Assembly: GCA_937924525.1 (NCBI GenBank)
Contig: CALDSU010000021.1
Location: forward strand, 1-38,565
DNA length: 38,565 nucleotides
Source: an uncultured Bryobacteraceae bacterium
GTDB lineage: Bacteria > Acidobacteriota > Terriglobia > Bryobacterales > Bryobacteraceae
Direction: 5' to 3'
The notes below the pieces were generated by a model. It did no database searches, had not been told where the DNA came from, and saw nothing but the letters and a program-made list of their open reading frames with translations. Below are positions 15,837-24,375 of the stretch, piece after piece. The position numbers and the translations under genes are program-made. Position 1 is the stretch's first letter, and the number at the start of each line of letters is the position of its first letter.

Positions 15837-16967
15837 ATGCACCTGTCCGCGCGGTCCCGCGTGTGGACCCGGCGTGGTTTTTTGGCCCTTTCCTCCTCGT
15901 GGGCACTCCAGGCTGACCTAGATCGAAAAAGAATCCTCCCGTCGGACTGGCGGCGCTATGCCGACCCCGCCACCGAGTTCGAGGTCTTCCGCCTCACCGA
16001 TCCAGCCTATACCAGCCTGCTGTCGGCTAACTATAACCGCACCATCAGCCGGCGCACCGGATTCCTGCTGTTTTCCAGCGACCGCCCGGATATGGCGTAC
16101 TCGGGTTTGCAGGTGTTCCGCATGGATCTGAGCAACGGCGAATGCCGCCGGCTCACGGAGACGGAGGGACTGGACCCCGCCTCGGTGGCCCTTCTGCCAT
16201 CCGAGCGGGGGTTTGTATGCGCCGCCGGAACCAGTCTGCTCCAGGTCGACATGGCCACGCTCCGGCCTCGCGAGTTATACCGCACGCCGGATGGCTGGCG
16301 ACGCGCGCCGGGTCTCACCATAAGCGTCGATGGGTTGTACGCGGCCTTTGTCGAGACCGACGGCCAACGGTCGCGCCTCCGGCTACTCGCGCTGGCGACC
16401 CGTTCCGTCAACACAGTTTGTGAGATTCCCGGCGTGGCCGAGAGCCCGCTGCTTCGGCCGCGCCGCGCACAGATTGCGTATCGGGCGGGCGACGACTCCC
16501 TCTGGCTGGCCGATTTCTCCGGCCAGCAACGCCGGCTGCGCACCGCCGCCGGCCAGATCGGTCCTGCGTTCTGGGCGCCGGGAGGACGGGCGCTGCTCTA
16601 CCTCCAGTTCCCGCACGATCCGGCGGTGCTCAACGCCATCCGCGAACTCATCCCGGACGAGAATACCGACCGCCTGGTGGCGCGGACCAGCCAGTTCGCG
16701 CACTTTGCCGCCAACGGCGACGCCAGCGTCTTTGTGGGCGCCAGCCGGAATCAGGCGGGCCCCTACATCCTCCTCTTGGTGCGCTACGCCCGCCGGGAGA
16801 TGACGCTTTGCGAGCACAAGGCCAGCGACGCCGCCCTGACTACGCCGGTGTTCTCCCCCGACTCCCAACGCATCTACTTCGTCTCGGACCGGGACGGCAA
16901 GCCCGCCATCTACCAGATGCGAATCGAAAAACTGGTGGAGAAAACCGAAGACGAGCCACCGGCGTAA
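15837..16967 (+). CDS. Oligogalacturonate-lyase-like beta-propeller protein
   Basis: A 376-residue protein with a WTRRGFLALSSSWA twin-arginine-type leader, then repeated WD40/TolB-like blades. EFEVFRLTDPAYTSLL, LLFSSDRPDMAYSGLQVFRM and DLSNGECRRLTETEG resemble the start of PL22 oligogalacturonate lyases. Later blades include FSPDSQRIYFVSDRDGKPAI, the TolB-type motif. PL22 enzymes cleave unsaturated digalacturonate from pectin. I do not see the full set of metal-binding histidines, so it may be a non-catalytic propeller. It is convergent with the glycosyltransferase gene, with only 16 bp between the stops. Confidence 0.6.
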   Translation: MHLSARSRVWTRRGFLALSSSWALQADLDRKRILPSDWRRYADPATEFEVFRLTDPAYTSLLSANYNRTISRRTGFLLFSSDRPDMAYSGLQVFRMDLSNGECRRLTETEGLDPASVALLPSERGFVCAAGTSLLQVDMATLRPRELYRTPDGWRRAPGLTISVDGLYAAFVETDGQRSRLRLLALATRSVNTVCEIPGVAESPLLRPRRAQIAYRAGDDSLWLADFSGQQRRLRTAAGQIGPAFWAPGGRALLYLQFPHDPAVLNAIRELIPDENTDRLVARTSQFAHFAANGDASVFVGASRNQAGPYILLLVRYARREMTLCEHKASDAALTTPVFSPDSQRIYFVSDRDGKPAIYQMRIEKLVEKTEDEPPA

Positions 16968-16983
16968 GCCTCCCGCGTCCCCG

Positions 16984-18792
16984 TCACGAGCGGCGCGCGG
17001 GGCGGTTGCTGAAGACGAACTTGCCGCCCCGAAACGCGGCGACATACAGTTTCTGCCTGCCGACGGCCGCTTCCACGCGCGGCACGTTGGGAGAAGCGAT
17101 GACCAGGTAGCAGCGCTCCGGCCCCAGCCACAATTCCTGGAACTGGGTGTCGTCGATAAAGACGTCCGGGGCGCCCGGGGCGTACGAGCCGTACTCGAGG
17201 TTGTTCACCCGCCCGTGCAGCAGCAGCGCCTGCCGGTTGGTGTAGAAGAACACCGAGGAGAACGCGTAGTACTGGTCGTCGACGATCAGCCTGCCCGGGG
17301 GCAGTTCGTTCAACGCCTGCGCCAGCGCGTGGGAACCCAGGTAGGGGTCGAACACTTTGAGGGCCTGCCGGGCGGCGTGAAAGAACAGGGTCATCATCAA
17401 CGCCAGCCCGAGCGCCGCCACGCGCCCGTCGAACCGCCAGGCCACGGCGGCCCCGCCCAGGAACGCGATCCCGGCCAGCGCCAGCGGCCAACGCAGGTAG
17501 GCGAAAGACTCCAAGGTGAGATCGCGCATGTGGCCGAGCGAGAGCGTGTACACCTCCGGATTCTGCGTCAGCGCCGAGGCGATGTCGCCGGGCGTGGCGA
17601 CGCCGCGGGTCAACAACAGCAGCGCTCCGATGGTGATGAGCGCCGCCGTGGCCACCGCGGCGGCCATCCGCGTCCCGAACGGCGTCAATTTGCCTCCCGC
17701 CGCGATCGCCCCGCCGAGCAGCATCGCCAGCGCCGGATAGCACGGCATCGAGTAGTATTCTTGCGTCGTCGAGAACGTAAAGAAGCCCAGGATGAAGCCG
17801 GACCAGCACAGGCACAGGACCCGTCCGCGATAGGCGCGCGACTGCGGCGCGTAGCCCGTCCGCAGCGCCGCGGGCAGATACAGACTCCACGGGAACAGCC
17901 ACAACAGGTGGAAGAGCCAGAACCAGATCCGCGGCACCGTGTTGTAATCCCGCGGGTAGCGCTGATTCAGGAACCGCAGGACATGCTCGTTGATGAAATA
18001 GAACCAGAAGAAACCGCGATATTGGCCGGGGTCGCTGGCCAGGGTGAAGTCGAAATAGGGCGGGTTGCGCAGCGTGGCCAGCACGTGCCACGGCGCGGCG
18101 ATCAGCAGCAGCAGCCCGGCGCCGGTCACCGGCCGCAGGCGTCGCCAGTCTCGCCGGGCGAGCCCTAGGTAGAGGACGGCGGTGGCCAGAGGAAACACCG
18201 CCGCGATCAGACCTTTCAGCAGCAACCCCACGCCGATCGCGGCCCAGAACCCGTACGCCCACCGGCGAGGATGAGGTTCGTCCTCCTCCACGGCGCGCGC
18301 CAGCGACCACATCGCCAGCGTGATGGTCAACGTCAGCATGGCGTCGGGAATCTGGATGCGCGTGAACAGAAACAGCCCCACGCAGGTGGTGATGGCCAGA
18401 CCCGAGTAGAAGGCGGCTTCGTTCCCGAAGGCCCACCGCGCAAACCGGTAGGTAACCCAGCAAAGCAGGACGGTCAGCAGGGCCAGGGGAAGGCGCGCCG
18501 CCCAGTCGTGCGGTCCCAGGATCGCCATGGCGCCCGCCATCAGCCAGTAGATCAGCGGGGACTTCTCCAGGTATTTCACGCCGTTCAGGCGCGCGGTGAC
18601 CCAGTCGCCCGACTCCAGCATGTTCCGCGCGATCTGCGCCTGCACCGCGTCGACGTCGTCCATCAAATGTGGCGGGCTTGGCACGCAGCCGAGAAAGATG
18701 ATCGCCGCGAGGGCGACAATCAGCCACTCGTCGCGCCGGCCGTGGCGCGGCTGAGGCCCGCGGGCGCTTGAATCTTCCATTGACGCATCCAT
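16984..18792 (-). CDS. ArnT-like family 39 glycosyltransferase
   Basis: The open frame extends far upstream inside asnB, but the membrane protein proper begins near ATG 18792 (MDASMEDSS). ATG 18780 is also possible, and neither has a strong ribosome binding site. The ~600 residues have about a dozen membrane helices. The first periplasmic loop carries the PMT_2/ArnT signature: DDVDAVQAQIARNMLESGDW and LEKSPLIYWLMA. Later ones include NQRYPRDYNTVPRIWFW and TTQEYYSMPCYPALAML. Such enzymes move a sugar from a polyprenyl-phosphate donor to lipid A or another envelope acceptor. It overlaps the 3' end of asnB by ~70 bp, so the two are coupled. Confidence 0.85.
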   Translation of the reverse strand: MDASMEDSSARGPQPRHGRRDEWLIVALAAIIFLGCVPSPPHLMDDVDAVQAQIARNMLESGDWVTARLNGVKYLEKSPLIYWLMAGAMAILGPHDWAARLPLALLTVLLCWVTYRFARWAFGNEAAFYSGLAITTCVGLFLFTRIQIPDAMLTLTITLAMWSLARAVEEDEPHPRRWAYGFWAAIGVGLLLKGLIAAVFPLATAVLYLGLARRDWRRLRPVTGAGLLLLIAAPWHVLATLRNPPYFDFTLASDPGQYRGFFWFYFINEHVLRFLNQRYPRDYNTVPRIWFWLFHLLWLFPWSLYLPAALRTGYAPQSRAYRGRVLCLCWSGFILGFFTFSTTQEYYSMPCYPALAMLLGGAIAAGGKLTPFGTRMAAAVATAALITIGALLLLTRGVATPGDIASALTQNPEVYTLSLGHMRDLTLESFAYLRWPLALAGIAFLGGAAVAWRFDGRVAALGLALMMTLFFHAARQALKVFDPYLGSHALAQALNELPPGRLIVDDQYYAFSSVFFYTNRQALLLHGRVNNLEYGSYAPGAPDVFIDDTQFQELWLGPERCYLVIASPNVPRVEAAVGRQKLYVAAFRGGKFVFSNRPARRS

Positions 18793-20624
18793 AGGAACAG
18801 GGTCAACAGCCCCCATAAGTGATAGCCGTAGTTTCGCCGACGGGAGAGATGATCGGCAATCAGCCCTTCTACCGCCGGCCAGGAAAAAACTCCCGTAACG
18901 GCGGCCGCGGCTTCGGTCACCGTGTCGCGCAGCAGCGGCCGGAGCGGACCGCGGAACCAGTCGTGCGCCGGCACGTCGAAGCCCATCTTGGCGCGGCGCA
19001 GAATCGGCGGCGGCAGCTTCCCCTTCATTAACTGGCGCAACAGAAACTTCAACGTTCCGCCGCGGATCTTGAACGATTCCGGCAGCGAGGCGGCAAACTC
19101 CACCACCCGATGATCGAGGAACGGCGGCCGGACCTCCAGCGAATGGGCCATGCTCATGCGGTCGACCTTGTAGAGAATATCGTCCGGCAGGTAGAAGTGG
19201 TGGTCGATCAGGACGAAGCGGTTCAGGTAGCCGGGGGCGCGCAGCGGGCGAACCAGCGGCTCCAAACTGCCGCCGCCCGCGCCGGGCAACAGCGCCGCAC
19301 GCTGCGCCGGCGAACCCGTCCCGTTCCAAAAGAAATGCGCGTCTTCGGCGGAGAGCAGCGAGCCCTCCAGCAGCCGCTTGACTTTGTACTCAAAACTAAT
19401 CTTGTCATCCGAGACCGGCAACAGCCGGTGCGCCGCAGCCAGCGCCAGTTTGCGCAATGGCGCGGGAGTGCTCCGCATCCAGCGGGCGTACCGGTCGGCC
19501 AGATAGGTCACGTAGCCGCCGAACACTTCGTCGCCGCCGTCGCCGGCCAGGGCCACCGTCACGTGCCGCCGCGTCATCCGGGAGAGAAACCAGACCGGCA
19601 GCGCGCCGGCATCGGCGCTCGGCTCGTCCGAATAGTAGGCGAAGCGGCCGATCGCATCCGCCAGCTCCACTTCGGGATTCAGATCGAACTCATGGTGTTC
19701 GGTGGCGTATTGTTCGGCGACCTGGCGGAAGTACGGCGTTTCATCAAAGGATCTGCCGCGGAAGGACACCGAGAAGGTCTTCAGGCGGGACCCGGCGGTT
19801 TCGGCGGCGTAGTGCAGAATCGTTGAGGAGTCGAGGCCGCCGCTCGACCAGACCCCGAGCGGCACGTCTGCCACCAGGTGCTCGCGCACGGCGTCGCGCA
19901 GCAGGTGATCGAGCGCTTCCTTCGCGGAATTCAGGGTCCAGCGCGGATCGGGCGAAAAGGACAACCGCCAGTAGCGCTCCCGCCGGATGAGGCCGCCGCG
20001 CCACTCGAGGAACTCTCCCGGGCTCAGCTTCGTGATCCCTGCCACCAGCGTGTCAGGTTGCGGCACATAGTTGAGCGCGAGGAACAGATCGAGCGCCCGC
20101 GGGTTCAGCGGGCGCGGGAGCTCGGCGCAGGCGAACAGGGCCTTCAACTCCGACGCGAAGTAGAGCGTTCCCGCGTGTTCGGCCAGGTATAGCGGCTTGA
20201 TGCCGAGCCGGTCGCGCGCCAGCACCAGCCGGCGCTCACCAGGCTGCCAGAGCGCGGCCGCGAACATGCCCCGCATGCGCGCGAAGCACCCGGTGTCCCA
20301 CTCGACAAACGCGCGCAGCACCACTTCCGTGTCGCAGTGCGAGCGGAACCGGTGGCCGCGCGTTTCGAGCTGCTGGCGCAGTTCGCCGTGATTATAGATC
20401 TCGCCGTTGAACACGACCACGGCGCGGCCGTCGTCCGTCGCGATGGGCTGGTCTCCCCCGGCCAGATCGATGATCTTCAACCGCACGCCGGCCAGGGAGA
20501 CGCCGGCGTCCGCAAAGAAGCCCTGCTGGTCGGGGCCCCGGTGGACCAGCGTCTGGCCCATGCGGCGGATCAGCCCCTCATCCGGGCGTCCGGGACCATG
20601 CGTGAATCCAGCAATGCCGCACAA
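18720..20624 (-). CDS. asnB: Asparagine synthase (glutamine-hydrolysing)
   Basis: The start is TTG 20624: it places Cys2 directly after the initiator (CGIAGFTHG), as required for the N-terminal nucleophile of class II amidotransferases. Longer ATG starts would bury it. The 634-residue protein has the GATase domain (LVHRGPDQQGFF, FNGEIYNHGEL, LARDRLGIKPLY) and an ATP-pyrophosphatase domain with SSGGLDSS. It converts aspartate and glutamine to asparagine or, as in many envelope clusters, amidates another acid. A TACAAT box (20672-20667) lies 42 nt upstream. The 3' overlap with the glycosyltransferase suggests a joint role in surface polysaccharide or lipid modification. Confidence 0.9.
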   Translation of the reverse strand: MCGIAGFTHGPGRPDEGLIRRMGQTLVHRGPDQQGFFADAGVSLAGVRLKIIDLAGGDQPIATDDGRAVVVFNGEIYNHGELRQQLETRGHRFRSHCDTEVVLRAFVEWDTGCFARMRGMFAAALWQPGERRLVLARDRLGIKPLYLAEHAGTLYFASELKALFACAELPRPLNPRALDLFLALNYVPQPDTLVAGITKLSPGEFLEWRGGLIRRERYWRLSFSPDPRWTLNSAKEALDHLLRDAVREHLVADVPLGVWSSGGLDSSTILHYAAETAGSRLKTFSVSFRGRSFDETPYFRQVAEQYATEHHEFDLNPEVELADAIGRFAYYSDEPSADAGALPVWFLSRMTRRHVTVALAGDGGDEVFGGYVTYLADRYARWMRSTPAPLRKLALAAAHRLLPVSDDKISFEYKVKRLLEGSLLSAEDAHFFWNGTGSPAQRAALLPGAGGGSLEPLVRPLRAPGYLNRFVLIDHHFYLPDDILYKVDRMSMAHSLEVRPPFLDHRVVEFAASLPESFKIRGGTLKFLLRQLMKGKLPPPILRRAKMGFDVPAHDWFRGPLRPLLRDTVTEAAAAVTGVFSWPAVEGLIADHLSRRRNYGYHLWGLLTLFLWMRQWKIQAPAGLSRATAGATSG

Positions 20625-20683
20625 AGTGATGTTCGCCGCGTCTCGAAAAGTGGGAAGGCTCCCTCCATTGTAGGCCGCGCGGT

Positions 20684-22195
20684 TCAGGCGATGCGGAAAT
20701 CGATGCCTTGCGCCAGCGGCAGGTCGGCCGAGCCGTTGATGGTGCAGGTCTGGCGGCGCATGTAGGCCTTCCACGAGTCGCTGCCGGATTCGCGTCCCCC
20801 GCCGGTTTCCTTCTCCCCGCCGAACGCGCCGCCGATCTCCGCGCCGCTGGTGCCGAGATTGACATTGGCGATGCCGCAATCGCTGCCACGGGCGCTGAGA
20901 AACGCCTCCGCGCTGCGCAGATCATTGGTGAAAATCGCCGACGAGAGGCCTTGCGGCACGTCGTTGTGCCACGCGATGGCTTCCTCCAGGGTAGAGAACT
21001 CCATCACGTGCAGGATGGGCGCGAAGATCTCTTCCTTGACCACCGGCATGCCCGGGTGCGACCGCACCAGCGCCGGCTCCACAAAGTTGCCGCCCAGCGG
21101 TTTGCCGCCCCAGATCACCTCTCCGCCCTGCGCGCAGGCGGCGGCCAGGCCGTTCTGCATGTCCTTCACGGCTTGCGCGTTGATCAGCGGGCCCATGTGC
21201 GTGGCCCGGTCGCGCGGGTCGCCGATCCGGATCTGCGCGTACGCCGCCCGCAGCGCCTCGGTCAGCCGCGGAGCGATGCCTTTCTGCAAAAACAGCCGCC
21301 GCGTGGAGGTGCAGCGCTGGCCGGCCGTGCCGATCGCGCCGAACAGGATCGCCCGCAGCGCCAGCTCCGAGTCCGCGTCATCCATGACGATCACGCCGTT
21401 GTTGCCGCCCAGCTCGAGGATGGTGCGGCCGAAGCGGCGCGCTACCGTCTCGGCCACGCCGCGGCCTACCGCCGTCGAGCCGGTGAAGCTGATCAGGGGC
21501 AGCCGCGCGTCCTCCAGCATCCGCTGGCCCACCGTCCCGCCGCCGCCGATCGCGAGGGTGAAGACGCCCCGCCACCCGTGGCGGTCCAAAACCCGCGCGC
21601 AGATCTGTTGCACCGCCACCGCCGTCAGCGGCGTTTCGCTCGAGGGTTTCCACACCACCGTATCGCCGCAAACCGCCGCCAGAAACGCGTTCCACGACCA
21701 CACGGCGACAGGGAAGTTGAACGCCGTCACCACCCCCACCGGTCCCAGCGGGTGCCATTGCTCGAACATCCGGTGGCCCGGCCGCTCGCTCGGCAGCGTG
21801 GGGCCGGAAAGCTGGCGCGACAAACCCACGGCGAAGTCGGCGATGTCGATCATTTCCTGCACTTCGCCGCGGCCTTCCGCCAGGATTTTGCCCATTTCCA
21901 GGGACACCAGCGCGCCCAGGTCGTCCTTGGCCGCGCGAAGTTCTTGGCCTATCTCGCGGACGATCTCGCCGCGGCGGGGAGCCGGCAGCAAGCGCCAGCG
22001 CAGGAACGTCGCCTGCGCCGTGGCGGCCACCCGGTCGTAATCGGCGGGACCACACGTCACCACGCTTCCCAGTCCTTCACCGGAAGCGGGGTTCCACGAC
22101 ACCAGCGCCGGGCCGGAGGGCTGCGCCAGCCAGTCCTCGCCGTGCCCGCCGGGCATAATCGGCTCGATGCCGAGGCGTTGCAAAATGTCACGCAT
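20684..22195 (-). CDS. ALDH7-type aldehyde dehydrogenase (aminoadipate-semialdehyde dehydrogenase-like)
   Basis: A 503-residue NAD(P)-dependent aldehyde dehydrogenase; ATG 22195 has GGGGGAG 7 nt upstream. The catalytic Glu261 (ELGGNN) and Cys295 (GQRCTSTRR) are present. Family-specific segments match ALDH7A1/Pcd: TAFNFPVAVWSWNAF, GSDCGIANVNLGTSGAEIGG and GGAFGGEKETGGGRESGSD, with the C-terminal TCTINGSADLPLAQGI. These enzymes oxidise alpha-aminoadipate semialdehyde (as piperideine-6-carboxylate) in lysine catabolism and can also act on other aldehydes. It starts 18 bp after the radical SAM gene. No other lysine-degradation gene is nearby, so the physiological substrate is inferred. Confidence 0.9.
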   Translation of the reverse strand: MRDILQRLGIEPIMPGGHGEDWLAQPSGPALVSWNPASGEGLGSVVTCGPADYDRVAATAQATFLRWRLLPAPRRGEIVREIGQELRAAKDDLGALVSLEMGKILAEGRGEVQEMIDIADFAVGLSRQLSGPTLPSERPGHRMFEQWHPLGPVGVVTAFNFPVAVWSWNAFLAAVCGDTVVWKPSSETPLTAVAVQQICARVLDRHGWRGVFTLAIGGGGTVGQRMLEDARLPLISFTGSTAVGRGVAETVARRFGRTILELGGNNGVIVMDDADSELALRAILFGAIGTAGQRCTSTRRLFLQKGIAPRLTEALRAAYAQIRIGDPRDRATHMGPLINAQAVKDMQNGLAAACAQGGEVIWGGKPLGGNFVEPALVRSHPGMPVVKEEIFAPILHVMEFSTLEEAIAWHNDVPQGLSSAIFTNDLRSAEAFLSARGSDCGIANVNLGTSGAEIGGAFGGEKETGGGRESGSDSWKAYMRRQTCTINGSADLPLAQGIDFRIA

Positions 22196-22213
22196 GGGAA
22201 ATCTCCCCCAAAT

Positions 22214-23071
22214 TCAATGAAGGGCAAGCCAGCCGAACGCCTCCGGGCCGACGCCAAACCGCCGCCCGGCGGCCGCGACGCGGGCCCGGATCCGCTCGAC
22301 CGCCGCCTGCTGGAACTCTGGGTCGTGCCAGTCCACAAAGCCATGGCGCTGGCTGACCTGGTACGCCTGCGGCCGGGTGGTTGCGCCACAGGCTTTTGCG
22401 GAACGAACGTGGAAGGGGTCGCCGATGATGTCGCCGTCGGTATGCGCGAGCGCCTGTTCCGCCAGCGTTTCCGGATCGCACGGCAGCAGCGGCGCCAGCG
22501 TCGCGTGCACCGCCAGACCGGCGGCGCGCAGCGCGCGCACCGCTTCCCACCGCTCCGCCAGCGGAGCGCACCGCGGCTCGTAGCGCCGCCGGACGTCCTC
22601 GCGGTCGGTGGTGATCGAAAAACTGATGCGGAGCCGGGTGCGGTGCGCCAGCGCCGTCAGCCGGCCAAGGTCGCGCAGGATGAGCGGCCCGCGCGTCTGA
22701 ATCACGAACAGCGCCGGCGGCCGCTCGGCCAGCAACTCCAGCAGCCGCGGCATCAGAAGCTGGCTGGCTTCGGCGGGCTGGTACGGATCGACCAGCGGAG
22801 AGCAGTAAATGCGCTGCTCCGGGCGCAGCGCCCTCCGCAACAATTCCGGCGCGTTCTGCTTGAACGTGGTGAACTGTCCCCACCGCTCCCAATCCTCGCG
22901 CTGGAGGCCCCCGTAGATCTTCAGGGTGGGCACATAGCAGTACACGCAGGCGAACGTGCAGTTCCGCGCCGGAGTCAGCGAGTGGGTGAAGCCGGCCTGC
23001 CGGATGAATCCGGACGTCCGGGTGAGGATCGACCGCGCGTCGGCGGAGCGGATGCGCGCAGACGGGACCAC
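22214..23071 (-). CDS. SPL-like radical SAM protein
   Basis: GTG 23071 starts a 285-residue protein with the [4Fe-4S] motif CX3CX2C at Cys38, 42 and 45 (CTFACVYCY), not the more common CX3CX2C with aromatic F. IYCSPLVDPYQPAE and ISFSITTDREDVRRRYEPR fit the spore-photoproduct-lyase-like/Rv2578c branch of radical SAM proteins. These reductively cleave S-adenosylmethionine; the reaction for this branch is mostly unknown, and DNA repair in a non-sporulating cell is only a possibility. The TACAAT box 6 nt before the GTG suggests a leaderless message. The ALDH7 gene follows after 18 bp. Confidence 0.85.
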   Translation of the reverse strand: MVPSARIRSADARSILTRTSGFIRQAGFTHSLTPARNCTFACVYCYVPTLKIYGGLQREDWERWGQFTTFKQNAPELLRRALRPEQRIYCSPLVDPYQPAEASQLLMPRLLELLAERPPALFVIQTRGPLILRDLGRLTALAHRTRLRISFSITTDREDVRRRYEPRCAPLAERWEAVRALRAAGLAVHATLAPLLPCDPETLAEQALAHTDGDIIGDPFHVRSAKACGATTRPQAYQVSQRHGFVDWHDPEFQQAAVERIRARVAAAGRRFGVGPEAFGWLALH

Positions 23072-23077
23072 CCCACT

Positions 23078-23083
23078 ATTGTA
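23078..23083 (-). promoter_or_regulatory. TACAAT box 6 nt before GTG 23071
   Basis: A near-consensus -10 ends 6 nt before the start codon, so the transcript would begin essentially at the GTG. No Shine-Dalgarno and no obvious -35 are present. It is the clearest of the candidate leaderless starts. Confidence 0.45.
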
Positions 23084-23543
23084 GCGGGCGCCCGGAACTC
23101 CGCTTGGCCCGGAGGGCGACCCATTGTTTGGACGGAATTTCGCCGTTTCTTACTTGGTGCGGATCTTCACTTGCGTCCGCCTGCGTCACCCGTCGTGGGG
23201 CGATGGCCTCCCTGTCCGCGCCTCGCCGTTCACAGGATCCACCGAACCAGGGATCCGCAAATACCAGCCGCCGCCCAAATCAGCCTTCCGTCCGCGCCGA
23301 TTACGGCCAACTCGCTCACCAGACACTCCTCCGGGCGCCGTTCGTTTCCACACCCAATCGGAAACGTACGATCATACTCCTGCGTGCTCGGGGAAACTGC
23401 GATGGGAGTGAACCGAAAGATCGCGGGAAAGTTGTGAAAACTTCCCGCGCTGATCGATCAACACCGGCTCTTTCACTTGCGTGCGCCTGCTTGCATGGTC
23501 CGTGTTTGACGCATGCGCAGGCCCACCCCGCCCGTGAGAGAAA
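23084..23543. other. Gene-poor region with direct repeats and a hairpin
   Basis: No long gene is supported. TTCACTTGCGTCCGCCTGC at 23166-23184 recurs with one mismatch at 23472-23490. The segment 23422-23449 forms an 11-bp stem with one bulged A (CGCGGGAAAGTT against AACTTCCCGCG), without a U-tract. On the minus strand GTG 23319 follows GGAGGAG by 6 nt and opens a 29-residue hydrophobic ORF to 23230 (VSELAVIGADGRLIWAAAGI...), a possible small membrane peptide of low confidence. Confidence 0.35.
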
Positions 23544-23609
23544 CCTTGGAAACGTTCCGTCTGTCCCCAGTTTTCCCCTTGGAAACGTTCCGTCTGTCCC
23601 CAGTTTTCC
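23544..23609. repeat. Exact 33-bp tandem duplication carrying the RAYT-linked motif
   Basis: Positions 23544-23576 and 23577-23609 are identical. Each unit contains, on the minus strand, the core GGGGACAGACGGAACGTT followed by the near-palindrome GGAACGTTTCC. The array abuts the sdhB stop codon (TAG at 23610-23612) with no gap. The same 21-bp core reappears at 37833-37853 beside a RAYT transposase, so it is probably a REP-like unit mobilised by that enzyme. Confidence 0.8.
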
Positions 23610-24356
23610 CTAGCGATGCTTCCAGCTCGCCGCCAGGTAGTCCCGGTTCATCCGCGCGATGACTTCGAGGGGAATATGTTTCGGGCAGGTGGCCTCGCAC
23701 TCGCCCAGATTGGTGCAGGTGCCGAACAACTCCTCGTTCATCTGCGCCACCATCCGCATGGCGCGAATTTCTTGCTCGGGCTTGCCTTGGGGCAAGGAGC
23801 CGAGATGCGAAATCTTCGCCCCTACAAACAGCGACGCGGAGGCGTTGGGACAGGAGGCGACGCACGCCCCGCAACCGATGCACTGCGCCGCATCCATCGC
23901 CCGGTCGGCAGCCTCCTTCGGGACCAGGATGTCATTGCCGTCCGGCGCGCTGCCGGTCCGGACGGAAATAAACCCGCCCGCGGCGATGATCCGGTCAAAG
24001 GCGCTGCGGTCCACCACCAGATCTTTCAGCACGGGAAACGCTTTCGCCCGCCAGGGCTCCAGATACAGTTCGTCGCCGTCCTTGAAGTGACGCATATGCA
24101 ACTGGCAAACCGTCGTCCCGGGATGACCGCCGTGCGCCTTGCCGTTGATCATGAAACCGCAGGAACCGCAAATGCCCTCCCGGCAATCATGGTCGAAGGC
24201 GATCGGCTCTTCCCCGTTAGAGATCAGTTCCTCGTTCAACACGTCCAGCATTTCCAGAAACGACATATGCGGGTCGGCGTGGTTCGTTTCGTACCGCACC
24301 ATCCGCCCCTCGTCGTTCGGCGACTTCTGCCGCCACACGTGCAAGATCAGCCTCAT
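23610..24356 (-). CDS. sdhB: Succinate dehydrogenase iron-sulfur subunit
   Basis: ATG 24356 has GGGAG 8 nt upstream; the alternative GTG at 24365 overlaps that site. The 248-residue protein has an N-terminal plant-type ferredoxin domain with the [2Fe-2S] cysteines ([20 protein letters not shown]) and a C-terminal domain with the [4Fe-4S] and [3Fe-4S] ligands ([24 protein letters not shown]). It passes electrons from SdhA to the membrane subunit in complex II. It is the last gene of the sdhC-sdhA-sdhB operon, starting 19 bp after sdhA. Its stop codon is contiguous with the 33-bp tandem repeat. Confidence 0.95.
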   Translation of the reverse strand: MRLILHVWRQKSPNDEGRMVRYETNHADPHMSFLEMLDVLNEELISNGEEPIAFDHDCREGICGSCGFMINGKAHGGHPGTTVCQLHMRHFKDGDELYLEPWRAKAFPVLKDLVVDRSAFDRIIAAGGFISVRTGSAPDGNDILVPKEAADRAMDAAQCIGCGACVASCPNASASLFVGAKISHLGSLPQGKPEQEIRAMRMVAQMNEELFGTCTNLGECEATCPKHIPLEVIARMNRDYLAASWKHR

Positions 24357-24375
24357 TCGGTTCACTCCCGTTCCA

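Noticed and set aside
16910-18727. 605-codon alternative minus-strand frame
   Set aside because: It overlaps the ArnT-like gene in another frame and lacks membrane segments.
20708-23437. 909-codon open frame on the plus strand
   Set aside because: It runs antisense through the ALDH7 and radical SAM genes, both with full motifs. Length reflects GC content only.
23544-23609. CRISPR array
   Set aside because: The two 33-bp units are directly adjacent with no spacers and no cas gene is present.
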